DNA of 64,000 nucleotides from Pseudomonas sp. ok272 (GTDB taxonomy: Bacteria > Pseudomonadota > Gammaproteobacteria > Pseudomonadales > Pseudomonadaceae), in assembly GCF_900109995.1 (NCBI RefSeq), contig NZ_FOCB01000004.1, positions 1 through 64,000 on the forward strand, written 5' to 3'. Position 1 is the first letter of the stretch. Each line of letters opens with the position of its first letter. Shown here in pieces: positions 27,643-35,492 of this stretch. The notes below the pieces were generated by a model. The model was not told where the DNA came from and did not search any database. It saw nothing but the letters and a program-made list of their open reading frames with translations. The translations under genes were made by a program, and so were the position numbers.

Positions 27643-27751
27643 ACTGGTCGCGAGATCAGTGATAGACCAAGAGACCTTAGGTCGGACTCTTGGAATATCT
27701 CCTCATCAGGCTAATCACGGTTTTTGACCCGGCTTTTTGCCGGGTCTTTTT
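27643..27751 (+). ncRNA. prrF: PrrF small RNA (iron-sparing response)
   Basis: About 109 bases starting ACTGGTCGCGAGATCAG, the remembered 5' sequence of P. aeruginosa PrrF, with the conserved core ACTCTTGGAATATCTCC and CAGGCTAATCACGG, and a terminator (GACCCGGC tttt GCCGGGTC plus eight T, 27726-27750). PrrF is made when iron is low and pairs with mRNAs of iron-rich enzymes, sparing iron. Only one copy is in this window; P. aeruginosa has a tandem pair, so a second may lie elsewhere in this genome. Confidence 0.9.
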
Positions 27752-27885
27752 TTTGCCAGTTATTCTGGCTTGGTCTTCAGGCTAATGAAGAGGGGTGCTG
27801 CTGAATTCGATAGGCGAATGATATCAAAATGGCATCTTTTTGCAACGCAACGGTTACGTAGTGTCACGCCATCGAAAAATAGCGC

Positions 27886-27902
27886 TTGAGAATCAATCTC
27901 AA
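27886..27902. promoter_or_regulatory. Palindrome resembling a second Fur-type site
   Basis: TTGAGAATCAATCTCAA has 6-bp inverted arms (TTGAGA, TCTCAA) and looks like the GAGAATCATTCTC type of iron-responsive site. It is 126 bases upstream of the M14 carboxypeptidase gene, with an isolated AAGGAGG at about 27926 that has no start codon nearby. What it controls is unclear. Confidence 0.3.
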
Positions 27903-28027
27903 AACCACTAAGCTGCTACCGCGTCAAGGAGGACGCCCCCCTTCGACTGCCCCCCGCAAATTGCCCTCCATTTCCCCCCACCCTTGTGTGTAAAGTAGCG
28001 CCATAAAATCATATTCAGGAACAGACT

Positions 28028-29179
28028 ATGACCGTGGCTCAACGCTCCTTTGATATCTCTGCCAATTTCGACAGCGGCAACATTGAGGTGCTGGACCTCA
28101 GCAACCCGTTGCAGGCCTTGTTGGCCATCAAGCCCGATACCCGTAGCCAACACTTTCAGTGGTTCCACTTCAAGGCCAGTGGGCTGCATGTGGGTCAGGA
28201 ACATTGGTTTCGCCTCAGCAACGCCAGCAAATCCTCCTACAACAAGGCCTGGGACGGCTACCAGGCCGTCGCGTCCTATGATCATGTCAACTGGTTCCGT
28301 GTGCCGACCATCTTTGAGGGCGACTGCCTGCGTTTCAGCCTGGAGGCCGCGGAGACTCACGCCTGGTTCGCCTACTTCGAACCCTACAGCCGCGCTCGTC
28401 ATGACTGGCTGATCGAACAGGCCCTGAGCAAGGCTGGCACGGAGTTGCTGGCCACCGGCAAAAGCGTCGAAGGTCGCGATATTCAGTTGCTGCGCAAAGG
28501 CAGTGGCGCCGAAGGCCAGCGCAAGGTCTGGATCATTGCCCAGCAGCATCCTGGCGAACACATGGCCGAGTGGTTCATGGAAGGCATCATCGAACGCCTG
28601 CAACAGCATGACGACGCCGAGTTGAACGCGCTGCTGGCCAGCGCCGACCTGTACCTGGTGCCCAACATGAACCCGGACGGCGCCTTCCACGGTCACCTGC
28701 GCACCAATGCCATGGGCCAGGACCTGAACCGCGCCTGGCAAAGCGCCAGCCAGGAGATCAGCCCGGAAGTCCTGTTCGTCCAGCAGCAGATGGAAACGTA
28801 CGGCGTCGACCTGTTCCTGGATATCCACGGCGACGAAGAAATCCCCTACGTGTTCACCGCAGGCTGCGAAGGCAACCCGGGCTACACGGCGCGGATCGAA
28901 AAACTCGAAGCACATTTCCGCAATCACCTGAAACACAAGACCCGCGACTTCCAGACGACCCACGGCTACACCCGTGACGCGCCAGGGCAAGCCAACATGA
29001 CCCTGGCCTGCAACAGCGTCGGCGAAAAGTTCGACTGCCTGTCACTGACCCTGGAGATGCCGTTCAAGGACAACAACGACGCACCGAACCCAATCACCGG
29101 CTGGTCCGGCAAGCGCTCGATGAAACTGGGCAAGGATGTGTTGTCGACCGTCGCGGATATGGTCGACACCCTGCGTTGA
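28028..29179 (+). CDS. Cytosolic M14 zinc carboxypeptidase (AGBL/CCP-like)
   Basis: A 383-residue protein with no signal peptide. An N-terminal beta-rich domain (about 1-130) precedes the M14 domain. Zinc ligands are His174 and Glu177 (HPGEH) and His267 (DIHGDEE); NPDG and DLNR bind the carboxylate, and a late LTLEMPF supplies the catalytic Glu. These are features of bacterial relatives of eukaryotic cytosolic carboxypeptidases that trim Glu from tubulin tails. The bacterial substrate is unknown. A hairpin just after the stop codon ends the transcript. Confidence 0.85.
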   Translation: MTVAQRSFDISANFDSGNIEVLDLSNPLQALLAIKPDTRSQHFQWFHFKASGLHVGQEHWFRLSNASKSSYNKAWDGYQAVASYDHVNWFRVPTIFEGDCLRFSLEAAETHAWFAYFEPYSRARHDWLIEQALSKAGTELLATGKSVEGRDIQLLRKGSGAEGQRKVWIIAQQHPGEHMAEWFMEGIIERLQQHDDAELNALLASADLYLVPNMNPDGAFHGHLRTNAMGQDLNRAWQSASQEISPEVLFVQQQMETYGVDLFLDIHGDEEIPYVFTAGCEGNPGYTARIEKLEAHFRNHLKHKTRDFQTTHGYTRDAPGQANMTLACNSVGEKFDCLSLTLEMPFKDNNDAPNPITGWSGKRSMKLGKDVLSTVADMVDTLR

Positions 29180-29185
29180 TCCTCC

Positions 29186-29220
29186 CAATGGCTGCACCTC
29201 TGACCGGGTTGCAGCCATTG
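29186..29220 (+). terminator. Terminator after carboxypeptidase gene
   Basis: CAATGGCTGCA and TGCAGCCATTG form a perfect 11-bp stem, followed by TTCATT. It begins 7 bases after the stop. Confidence 0.7.
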
Positions 29221-29221
29221 T

Positions 29222-29455
29222 TCATTGCGCGGCTGGAATGCGCCGACAATCCTCTGGCCCCAGCAAACGCCCGTCCTGCGAACGCAGTTCCAACGGCCTG
29301 ATGGGCTGCCCCGTCGCACGGTCGACCACCCGTGAATGTGCCTCCCTACCTCGAAGAAGAACGCCTCGCCCCCAGGGGGAGCAGCCCCTTGCCCTTCTCG
29401 GTCAGCACGTACTCCTGATAGGCACTACCGTCGGACGCGGCAACGCCCTGCCCAA
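29222..29455 (-). pseudogene. HxlR-family regulator remnant
   Basis: On the minus strand the pieces of an HxlR-type regulator appear in different frames: YQEYVLTEKGKGLLPL (29429-29382 approximately), then EAFFFEVG in a shifted frame, then HSRVVDRATGQPIRPLELRS to a stop near 29222. These are the C-terminal wing and tail of HxlR proteins. Two frame shifts or small deletions break it, and the 5' half with the DNA-recognition helix is gone, adjoining the cytochrome b561 gene end. HxlR regulators often control nearby redox genes, so its former target may have been the b561-catalase pair. Confidence 0.75.
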
Positions 29456-29998
29456 TCAGTGATCCTTGCCAAACAACATGCTCTGCAACACCCCATCGCG
29501 CCGCACCCAACCATGAAACAACGCCGCCGCCAGATGCAGCAGCACGGTGAGAAACAGCAGGTACGCCAGGTAGCCATGGGCCTTGCGCAGGAAGGCAAAC
29601 AACGCGGCATTGGCCGGAACGATCGACGGCAGTTGCAGCGCACTGCCGAGCATCACCGGGTCGCCTGCCGCCGAGATCATTGCCCATCCCAGTAACGGCA
29701 ACGTCAGCATCAAGGCATACAACAACACATGGGACGCCTTGGCCGCCAGCACCTGCCAGCCTGGCAAATCCACCGGCAGCGGCGGTTGACGGGACGAGAA
29801 GCGCACGAACAGGCGGACCATCACCAGCAGCAGAATCGCGATGCCCAGGGGCTTGTGCAGATGGATCAACCACGCATGGCGCTCAGAAACCGAGGCGACC
29901 ATGCCCACGCCAATAAACAACATCGCGATGATCATCAGCGCCATCAGCCAGTGCAACAGGCGAGCCAGGGGTGCAAAGTGCTTCGATGGGACGCTCAT
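29456..29998 (-). CDS. Cytochrome b561-family protein
   Basis: A 180-residue diheme membrane protein with four transmembrane helices. Conserved His ligands occur in LLHWLMALMII (residue about 16), HLHKPLGI (about 46-48), KAHGYLAYL and LLHLAAALFH. It shuttles electrons from the quinone pool. It overlaps the catalase-like peroxidase gene upstream by four bases (ATGA), so the two probably form a membrane electron donor and periplasmic peroxidase pair. Confidence 0.9.
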   Translation of the reverse strand: MSVPSKHFAPLARLLHWLMALMIIAMLFIGVGMVASVSERHAWLIHLHKPLGIAILLLVMVRLFVRFSSRQPPLPVDLPGWQVLAAKASHVLLYALMLTLPLLGWAMISAAGDPVMLGSALQLPSIVPANAALFAFLRKAHGYLAYLLFLTVLLHLAAALFHGWVRRDGVLQSMLFGKDH

Positions 29999-31077
29999 TG
30001 TGGCGACTCCTGTTTGGCCGCGGGCAGTTGACCCACTTCGCTGGTACGGCGCAGGTAGGAACTGGCGTAGGCCGCCGAGCGCGCCGCCAGTAACGGATCG
30101 TTGGAGCCTTCGATACCGCTTGGCAGAATCAGCGGGTCGTAGTTGATGTCACGGCATTCGCCGCTGTTCTGCGCTTGAGCACGCTCCAGCACCAGGGTCC
30201 CGGCATTGAGCACCGTGTGCTCACCCTGCCATTGCTTGCTGGCATCGTTGATCGGATCCGCGGGGCCGGCCAGGATGATGTTCATCTGCCAACGCAACGG
30301 CCCGGCCTGCAACCGCTGGAGCAGGTCCTTTTCCAGGAAGTCCGTACTGTCCGGCAGACCGGCGACGGCATCGCTGGCGTCCACCGGCACCACGCCCCAA
30401 CGCACCGCCTGGCGCTGACCCGCGGCGTTCACCAAATAAAACGCATTGATGCTGTTGTAGTGCTCGGTCGCATAGCTGGCCGACGGTTTGGCGGTCTTGA
30501 CCCATTGCAGGAACGGCAGCGTTTCCGGGTGCGCGGCGAAAAATGCCGATACGCTCACCGGGTTGGGCTTGCCAGTGGCCGGGGCCGGCGACTGCGCCTG
30601 CTGCAACTGATAGAACGCCTCGGGCGTGCCCACCGGGAACACTGGCATGCTGTTCATACCGGTGCGCCACTGCTGGCCGTTGGCCTGTTTGAAGCGCAGC
30701 GCCAGGCTGCGGATCGGCACGCTGGTGTCCGCCGCGTAGGGGTTGCCACTGGGCAATGCAAAACGCCCCACCACCGGCGTCCTTGCGGCACTGAAGACTT
30801 GGGCGCTGGAATACGGGCGCACCTCGGCGCTGCTTTCGAAGTAACCGATCACACAGACTCCCTTGGCGTGATTGCGGCGAAAGCCCGGGTAAACCCCGTT
30901 GTTCTTTTCCAGAACGTTGACCAGCGCCTTGGGGGTCAGGCGATGTGGGTCGAACGTGCCCTGGACGTAGGCAAAAGCCCCCGCCGCCGCGGCAACCACC
31001 CCACCAATCCCGGCCAGGCGCAGCATCAGTTGGGTAGCGCTCAGGGGTGATTTTCCAGAGGGTAAAGGATCAGCCAT
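29995..31077 (-). CDS. Catalase-family peroxidase (SrpA-like)
   Basis: A 360-residue heme protein of the short catalase-related family. An N-terminal hydrophobic segment (about 16-44) anchors or exports it. The heme-distal His lies in RNHAKGVCVIGYFE, and the C-terminal RSAAYASSYLRR region is a plausible site for the proximal Tyr. It lacks the C-terminal flavodoxin-like domain of large catalases. Partner cytochrome b561 is translationally coupled downstream, suggesting it acts as a peroxidase fed by electrons rather than by peroxide dismutation. That coupling is inference. Confidence 0.85.
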   Translation of the reverse strand: MADPLPSGKSPLSATQLMLRLAGIGGVVAAAAGAFAYVQGTFDPHRLTPKALVNVLEKNNGVYPGFRRNHAKGVCVIGYFESSAEVRPYSSAQVFSAARTPVVGRFALPSGNPYAADTSVPIRSLALRFKQANGQQWRTGMNSMPVFPVGTPEAFYQLQQAQSPAPATGKPNPVSVSAFFAAHPETLPFLQWVKTAKPSASYATEHYNSINAFYLVNAAGQRQAVRWGVVPVDASDAVAGLPDSTDFLEKDLLQRLQAGPLRWQMNIILAGPADPINDASKQWQGEHTVLNAGTLVLERAQAQNSGECRDINYDPLILPSGIEGSNDPLLAARSAAYASSYLRRTSEVGQLPAAKQESPQ

Positions 31078-31304
31078 GAAAACTCCGGGCCCAGGGGCCT
31101 GTGGAAAGGGTCAAGCCAGGGCGCACCATCCACCCGCCGATAACGTGGTTTGCTCAGTGTAGATCGTCAGGTTGACGTTGAAGGCTCGAGCGTCAACGAC
31201 AATCCAGGGTACGTCTTCATGTCGGCCCGCCCGGTTTTGCCGGTATCATGGCGGCGGCTTTTTCCGGCAGCTCGCTGCTCTCTTCTCATTGGTTGGATCT
31301 GTTC

Positions 31305-32618
31305 ATGCATACCCTTGCACAACTGCGAGCCGGCGAGCTGGCCGGGCTTAAACGCCTGGATCTGTCCTGCGGGTTGACCCAGTTCCCAGAGGAAATCTTC
31401 ACCCTGGCGGACACCCTGGAGGTGCTCAACCTCAGCGGCAACGCCTTGAGCAGCCTGCCGCATGACCTGCATCGCCTGACCCGCCTGCGGGTGCTGTTCT
31501 GCTCGGACAATCAGTTCAAGGAACTGCCGCCGAGCCTGGGCCAATGCCGGCAACTGACGATGATCGGCTTCAAGTCCAACGGCCTGGAACGTGTCCCGGC
31601 ACGCGCCCTGCCGCCGCTCTTGCGCTGGCTGATCCTGACGGACAACTGCATCAGCGAGTTGCCGAGCGAACTGGGCGAACGCCCGCACCTGCAAAAGCTG
31701 ATGCTCGCCGGCAATCAACTGACCCAACTGCCCGCCAGCCTGAGCCAATGCCATCGCCTGGAACTGCTGCGCATCGCCGCCAACCGCCTGACCGAGCTGC
31801 CGCAATGGCTGTTGACGCTACCCGGGCTGGCCTGGCTGGCGTACGCCGGCAACCCGCTGGAAACCGAAGCCGACGCCAGCGCGCTTGAAGCCACACCGAC
31901 CATCGCCTGGTCGCAGTTGCAGCTCCAGCAACAGTTAGGGGAAGGTGCGTCCGGGGTGATACACCAAGCCTTGTGGGAACAACCCTCATCGCCTGCGCGA
32001 AAGGTCGCGGTGAAGCTCTACAAAGGACACATGACCAGCGATGGTTCGCCACTGCATGAAATGAACGCCTGCATCACCGCCGGCACCCACCCCAACCTGA
32101 TCCGGGTACTGGGGCGGATCGTCGACCATCCCCAAGGCCAGGCCGGGCTGGTGATGCAGTTGATCGAGCCGCAGTTTCGCAACCTGGCAGCGCTGCCGAG
32201 CCTGGACTCATGCAGTCGCGATGTGTACCACGCAGACACCCGGTTCAGCGCCGCCGTGGCACTGGCGATCGCCAGCGGCATTGCTGCCGCCGCCGCCCAC
32301 CTGCATGAGCAGGGCATTACCCACGGCGACCTCTACGGCCACAACACGCTGTGGAACGAGCACGGTGAATGCTTGCTGGGGGATTTTGGCGCCGCGTCGT
32401 TCCATGCCACCGCCGACACCATGGAAACCCGCGCACTGCAACGCATCGAAGTGCGCGCCTTCGGGATACTGCTGGGGGAGTTGTTGGAGCGGATCGAATC
32501 AGGCCTGAACGACGAGCGTCGTGAGCGCTTGCTCACGTTGCAGCGCCATTGCTGCCAACCGGATGTGCTGGGGCGGCCGGGGTTCAACGACATTGCACGC
32601 GCATTAGGCGAGGCCTGA
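31305..32618 (+). CDS. LRR protein with C-terminal protein kinase-like domain
   Basis: A 437-residue fusion. Residues about 12-195 hold about seven leucine-rich repeats (VLNLSGNALSSLP, MLAGNQLTQLP and so on). Residues about 204-435 are a kinase domain: glycine loop LGEGASGV, VAVK lysine, catalytic HGDLYGHN (HRD variant) and DFGAAS. Both catalytic Asp residues are present, so activity is plausible. No membrane segment is seen. The start at 31305 (MHTLAQLRAG) is chosen over the frame to 31248 for lack of a better ribosome site. No partner gene is adjacent. Substrate unknown. Confidence 0.85.
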   Translation: MHTLAQLRAGELAGLKRLDLSCGLTQFPEEIFTLADTLEVLNLSGNALSSLPHDLHRLTRLRVLFCSDNQFKELPPSLGQCRQLTMIGFKSNGLERVPARALPPLLRWLILTDNCISELPSELGERPHLQKLMLAGNQLTQLPASLSQCHRLELLRIAANRLTELPQWLLTLPGLAWLAYAGNPLETEADASALEATPTIAWSQLQLQQQLGEGASGVIHQALWEQPSSPARKVAVKLYKGHMTSDGSPLHEMNACITAGTHPNLIRVLGRIVDHPQGQAGLVMQLIEPQFRNLAALPSLDSCSRDVYHADTRFSAAVALAIASGIAAAAAHLHEQGITHGDLYGHNTLWNEHGECLLGDFGAASFHATADTMETRALQRIEVRAFGILLGELLERIESGLNDERRERLLTLQRHCCQPDVLGRPGFNDIARALGEA

Positions 32619-32620
32619 AC

Positions 32621-32651
32621 GCACGCGGACATCGTTGCGATGCCCGCGTGC
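32621..32651. terminator. Convergent terminator
   Basis: GCACGCGG-CATCG and CGATG-CCGCGTGC form an imperfect stem between the convergent LRR-kinase and YebC-family genes. Confidence 0.5.
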
Positions 32652-32682
32652 TACGCCTGGGACGACGACAGTCGCTGTCGAA

Positions 32683-33387
32683 TCAGCCCGCCAGCCCGAC
32701 GAACATGTCCTGCACGTCATCGTGGTTATCCAGGCCTTCAAGGAAGGCCTCGACTTCTTCCATCTGCGCGTCGCTCAAGCCACTGACCGGGTTCTTCGGC
32801 TTGTAGCCCAGTTTCGCCGACAGCACGGTGAAACCCTGCCCCGGCAAGGCTTTTTGTACCGCGTCCAGATCGGTGGCTTCGGTGATGAACAGGGTGGCGC
32901 CCTCTTCGCCCGGCTCAAAATCCTGGGCGCCAGCTTCGATGGCGGCCATTTCCGGATCGGCATCCGGGGTGTCCGGGGACGCCTCGATCAAGCCAACGTG
33001 ATCGAAATCCCAGGCCACGGAGCCCGAGGCGCCCAACTGGCCCTTACGGAATGCCACGCGGATTTCCGCCACGGTGCGGTTGATGTTGTCGGTCACGCAT
33101 TCAACGATCAGCGGCACCTGGTGCGGGGCGAAACCTTCGTAGGTCACGCGGTGATACTGAACGGTCTCACCCAGTTGGCCCGAACCTTTCTTGATCGCAC
33201 GCTCCAGGGTTTCACGGGGCATCGACGCTTTCTTCGCCTGCTCCACCACCAGGCGCAGGTGGGCGTTGGTCGCAATATCAGCGCCGTTGCGTGCAGCAAT
33301 GGTGATTTCCTTCACCAGTTTGCCGAAGATCTTGCCCTTGGCATTGGATGCCGCTTCTTTGTGTTTAACCTTCCACTGTGCGCCCAT
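32683..33387 (-). CDS. YebC/PmpR-family protein (YeeN-type paralogue)
   Basis: A 234-residue protein of the YebC/TACO1 family, with the three-domain fold: helical N-domain with [16 protein letters not shown], the [17 protein letters not shown] strand and the [12 protein letters not shown] region. Members are transcription factors or ribosome-rescue factors at proline-rich tracts. It is not next to ruvC, where the main YebC copy resides, so this is a second paralogue. Role unclear. Confidence 0.85.
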   Translation of the reverse strand: MGAQWKVKHKEAASNAKGKIFGKLVKEITIAARNGADIATNAHLRLVVEQAKKASMPRETLERAIKKGSGQLGETVQYHRVTYEGFAPHQVPLIVECVTDNINRTVAEIRVAFRKGQLGASGSVAWDFDHVGLIEASPDTPDADPEMAAIEAGAQDFEPGEEGATLFITEATDLDAVQKALPGQGFTVLSAKLGYKPKNPVSGLSDAQMEEVEAFLEGLDNHDDVQDMFVGLAG

Positions 33388-33607
33388 TACTCACCCTCTT
33401 GATCTGTGACGCCGAGACATCTATTGGCCGGCGCTTTGCGCAAGTTTATACGGCAAAAAGTGGGCAATCGACCAAAAAATGCAGTGAGTGATCGACATCC
33501 TCACAAGCCGTTGTAGGACGATTCTGAAAAGCCGGTTTGGGGGTGACGATCAACCACCGGTGCTGCGTAACCTCTGTGCTCCGAACTTCATGGTAGAAGC
33601 GTGTTCG

Positions 33608-35485
33608 ATGCATAACCATCAGGAAAGCCCCTTCACCCTGACACTCACCCAGCCCGCCTTGAGCTTTGCCGTCCGCCAGTTCAGCGGCCAAGAAGCCCTC
33701 AACCAGCTGTTTCGAGTCGACATCGAGGTCTGCGGCCCGTTTCCCGCACTCAACCCCGAACACTGGTTGCGCCAGCCTGCGTTCCTCAACCTGGGCGACC
33801 ATGGTGGCATGCACGGCATTATCCACAGCGCCAGCCTGTGCCATGACGATACGCAGCAGGTCGGCTATCGCCTGACGCTCGTGCCGCACCTGCTCGCCCT
33901 GGAGCGCACCGTCCGACGCCGAATATGGCGCCAACTGAGCGTGCCCCAGCTGTTGCGTCGCTTGCTGTGCGAACACCGGCTACCGCCTGACAGCTACCGT
34001 TTCGAGTTGCCTCACGGTGAATACCCGCCCCGCGAACTGTGCGTCCAATACGATGAGAGCGACCTGCACCTGCTGCAACGGCTGTGCGAGGAAGAAGGCA
34101 TCCACTATCGCTTCGTCCACCAGCACGAACGCCATGTCCTGGTGTTTGCCGAGGACAGCGCCAGCTTTGCCCAGCCGGCCCTGGCGACGTTCTATCATCT
34201 CGCCGTGCCGCACGCCGGGCAGCCGGTGATCCGCCAACTGTCGCTGCACCACCGCCAGCCACTGCCCGGACCACGCCCCCGATGGCAGGCGCAGAGTCGC
34301 AGCCAACCTTGTCCCTCCCCGGTTGAACACGCGGCCAACCACGCCTCAGCAGACCCCCAACCGGCGCTGGGGCGACCCCTTCCAACGCAACGGTACCAAG
34401 ACCAACTTACCCGCCGCGAACTGGAGCGCCTGCGTTGCCGGCAACAGGTGGTCTGTGGCGCCAGTACCGAACCGCAACTACGCAGCGGGGAAATCGTGCA
34501 GGTGTGCGGACACCCGATTGCCAGCCTCAACGACCAATGGCTCGTCTGCGAGGTCCAACACCACTACCTTGCGCCGGAGGGGTACCACAACGCCTTCAGC
34601 GCCATTCCCTGGTCAACCGAATTTCGCCCCGCGCTTGAGCATGACAAACCATGCATCAGCGGCCAACAGCTCGGACATATCGTGGGGCCATCACCGGATG
34701 CCCAGGGGCGGATTGAGATCACCCTATGGTCGCAGCCCGACAACCCGGAAGCAGAAAGCGTTCACCTGCCCGTCGCCCATCGCACCGGCGACCACCTGCC
34801 GCTGCCCTTGGCCGGGAGTGAGGTGCTGCTCAGCTTTCTCGACGGCGATCCCGACCGCCCCGTACTGTGCGCCAGTTCTGCGCCCGCAACGCCGCACGAC
34901 ATCGCCACCCGCCCAGCCCATCCGTCATTGAGCCTGAGTGCCAATGGCAATCTGCTGACACTCAGTGCGGCAAGCATCACCTTGACCGGGCCAATGCTCG
35001 CGCCAGTCACCGCCCCCGGCAATCGAGCCCCTGAGCACGAAGAGACGGTCGATGAGCAGCACCCGCCACCCAGCCCTTGGAGCGGCAAGATCCATTTGTT
35101 TGAACAGCCTCCGGCCACCCATGGGCGCCTGGGCGATACCCGCTGGTACATCGTGCGCATGCCCCGCCCCGGCCTCAAGGACTTGGGGGCCCTGAGCCAC
35201 AAGGATGTGGTGATGGATGGCACCAGCCTGGCATCGGGAGAACTGGCGCTGACCATGGCACAGAAACAACAACTGGCCCGCGAGTACGCCCGCACGCCCG
35301 AACAGCTCTACCTGATGTACCCCAAGCAATGTGTGGCACTGGCCGACTACTTCCAGCAACACTGGAGCAGCGAACAGCGCCTGGCGTTCATCGACAGTGC
35401 CCTGTGCGCCAGCCATCACCATCGAACCGACGACAACCACCTGCTGTTCGACTGGCTGATCAATCATCCGGGCATCCCACGGTGA
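33608..35485 (+). CDS. vgrG: Orphan VgrG (type VI secretion spike) with atypical C-terminus
   Basis: A 625-residue VgrG. The gp27-like base (about 1-330, with FELPHGEYPPRELCVQYDES and the EEGIHYRFVH strand) and the OB-fold gp5-like domain (about 350-425, with GPSPDAQGRIEITLWSQPDN and LDGDPDRPVL) are clear. The remaining about 195 residues are not the usual long beta-helix needle; a short beta segment is followed by a Pro-rich linker and a mixed domain ending WLINHPGIPR. No Hcp, PAAR or immunity-like gene is beside it. The start at 33608 gives the family N-terminus; 33590 is also possible. The tail could be a chaperone-binding or effector domain. Confidence 0.85.
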   Translation: MHNHQESPFTLTLTQPALSFAVRQFSGQEALNQLFRVDIEVCGPFPALNPEHWLRQPAFLNLGDHGGMHGIIHSASLCHDDTQQVGYRLTLVPHLLALERTVRRRIWRQLSVPQLLRRLLCEHRLPPDSYRFELPHGEYPPRELCVQYDESDLHLLQRLCEEEGIHYRFVHQHERHVLVFAEDSASFAQPALATFYHLAVPHAGQPVIRQLSLHHRQPLPGPRPRWQAQSRSQPCPSPVEHAANHASADPQPALGRPLPTQRYQDQLTRRELERLRCRQQVVCGASTEPQLRSGEIVQVCGHPIASLNDQWLVCEVQHHYLAPEGYHNAFSAIPWSTEFRPALEHDKPCISGQQLGHIVGPSPDAQGRIEITLWSQPDNPEAESVHLPVAHRTGDHLPLPLAGSEVLLSFLDGDPDRPVLCASSAPATPHDIATRPAHPSLSLSANGNLLTLSAASITLTGPMLAPVTAPGNRAPEHEETVDEQHPPPSPWSGKIHLFEQPPATHGRLGDTRWYIVRMPRPGLKDLGALSHKDVVMDGTSLASGELALTMAQKQQLAREYARTPEQLYLMYPKQCVALADYFQQHWSSEQRLAFIDSALCASHHHRTDDNHLLFDWLINHPGIPR

Positions 35486-35492
35486 GTCCGGA

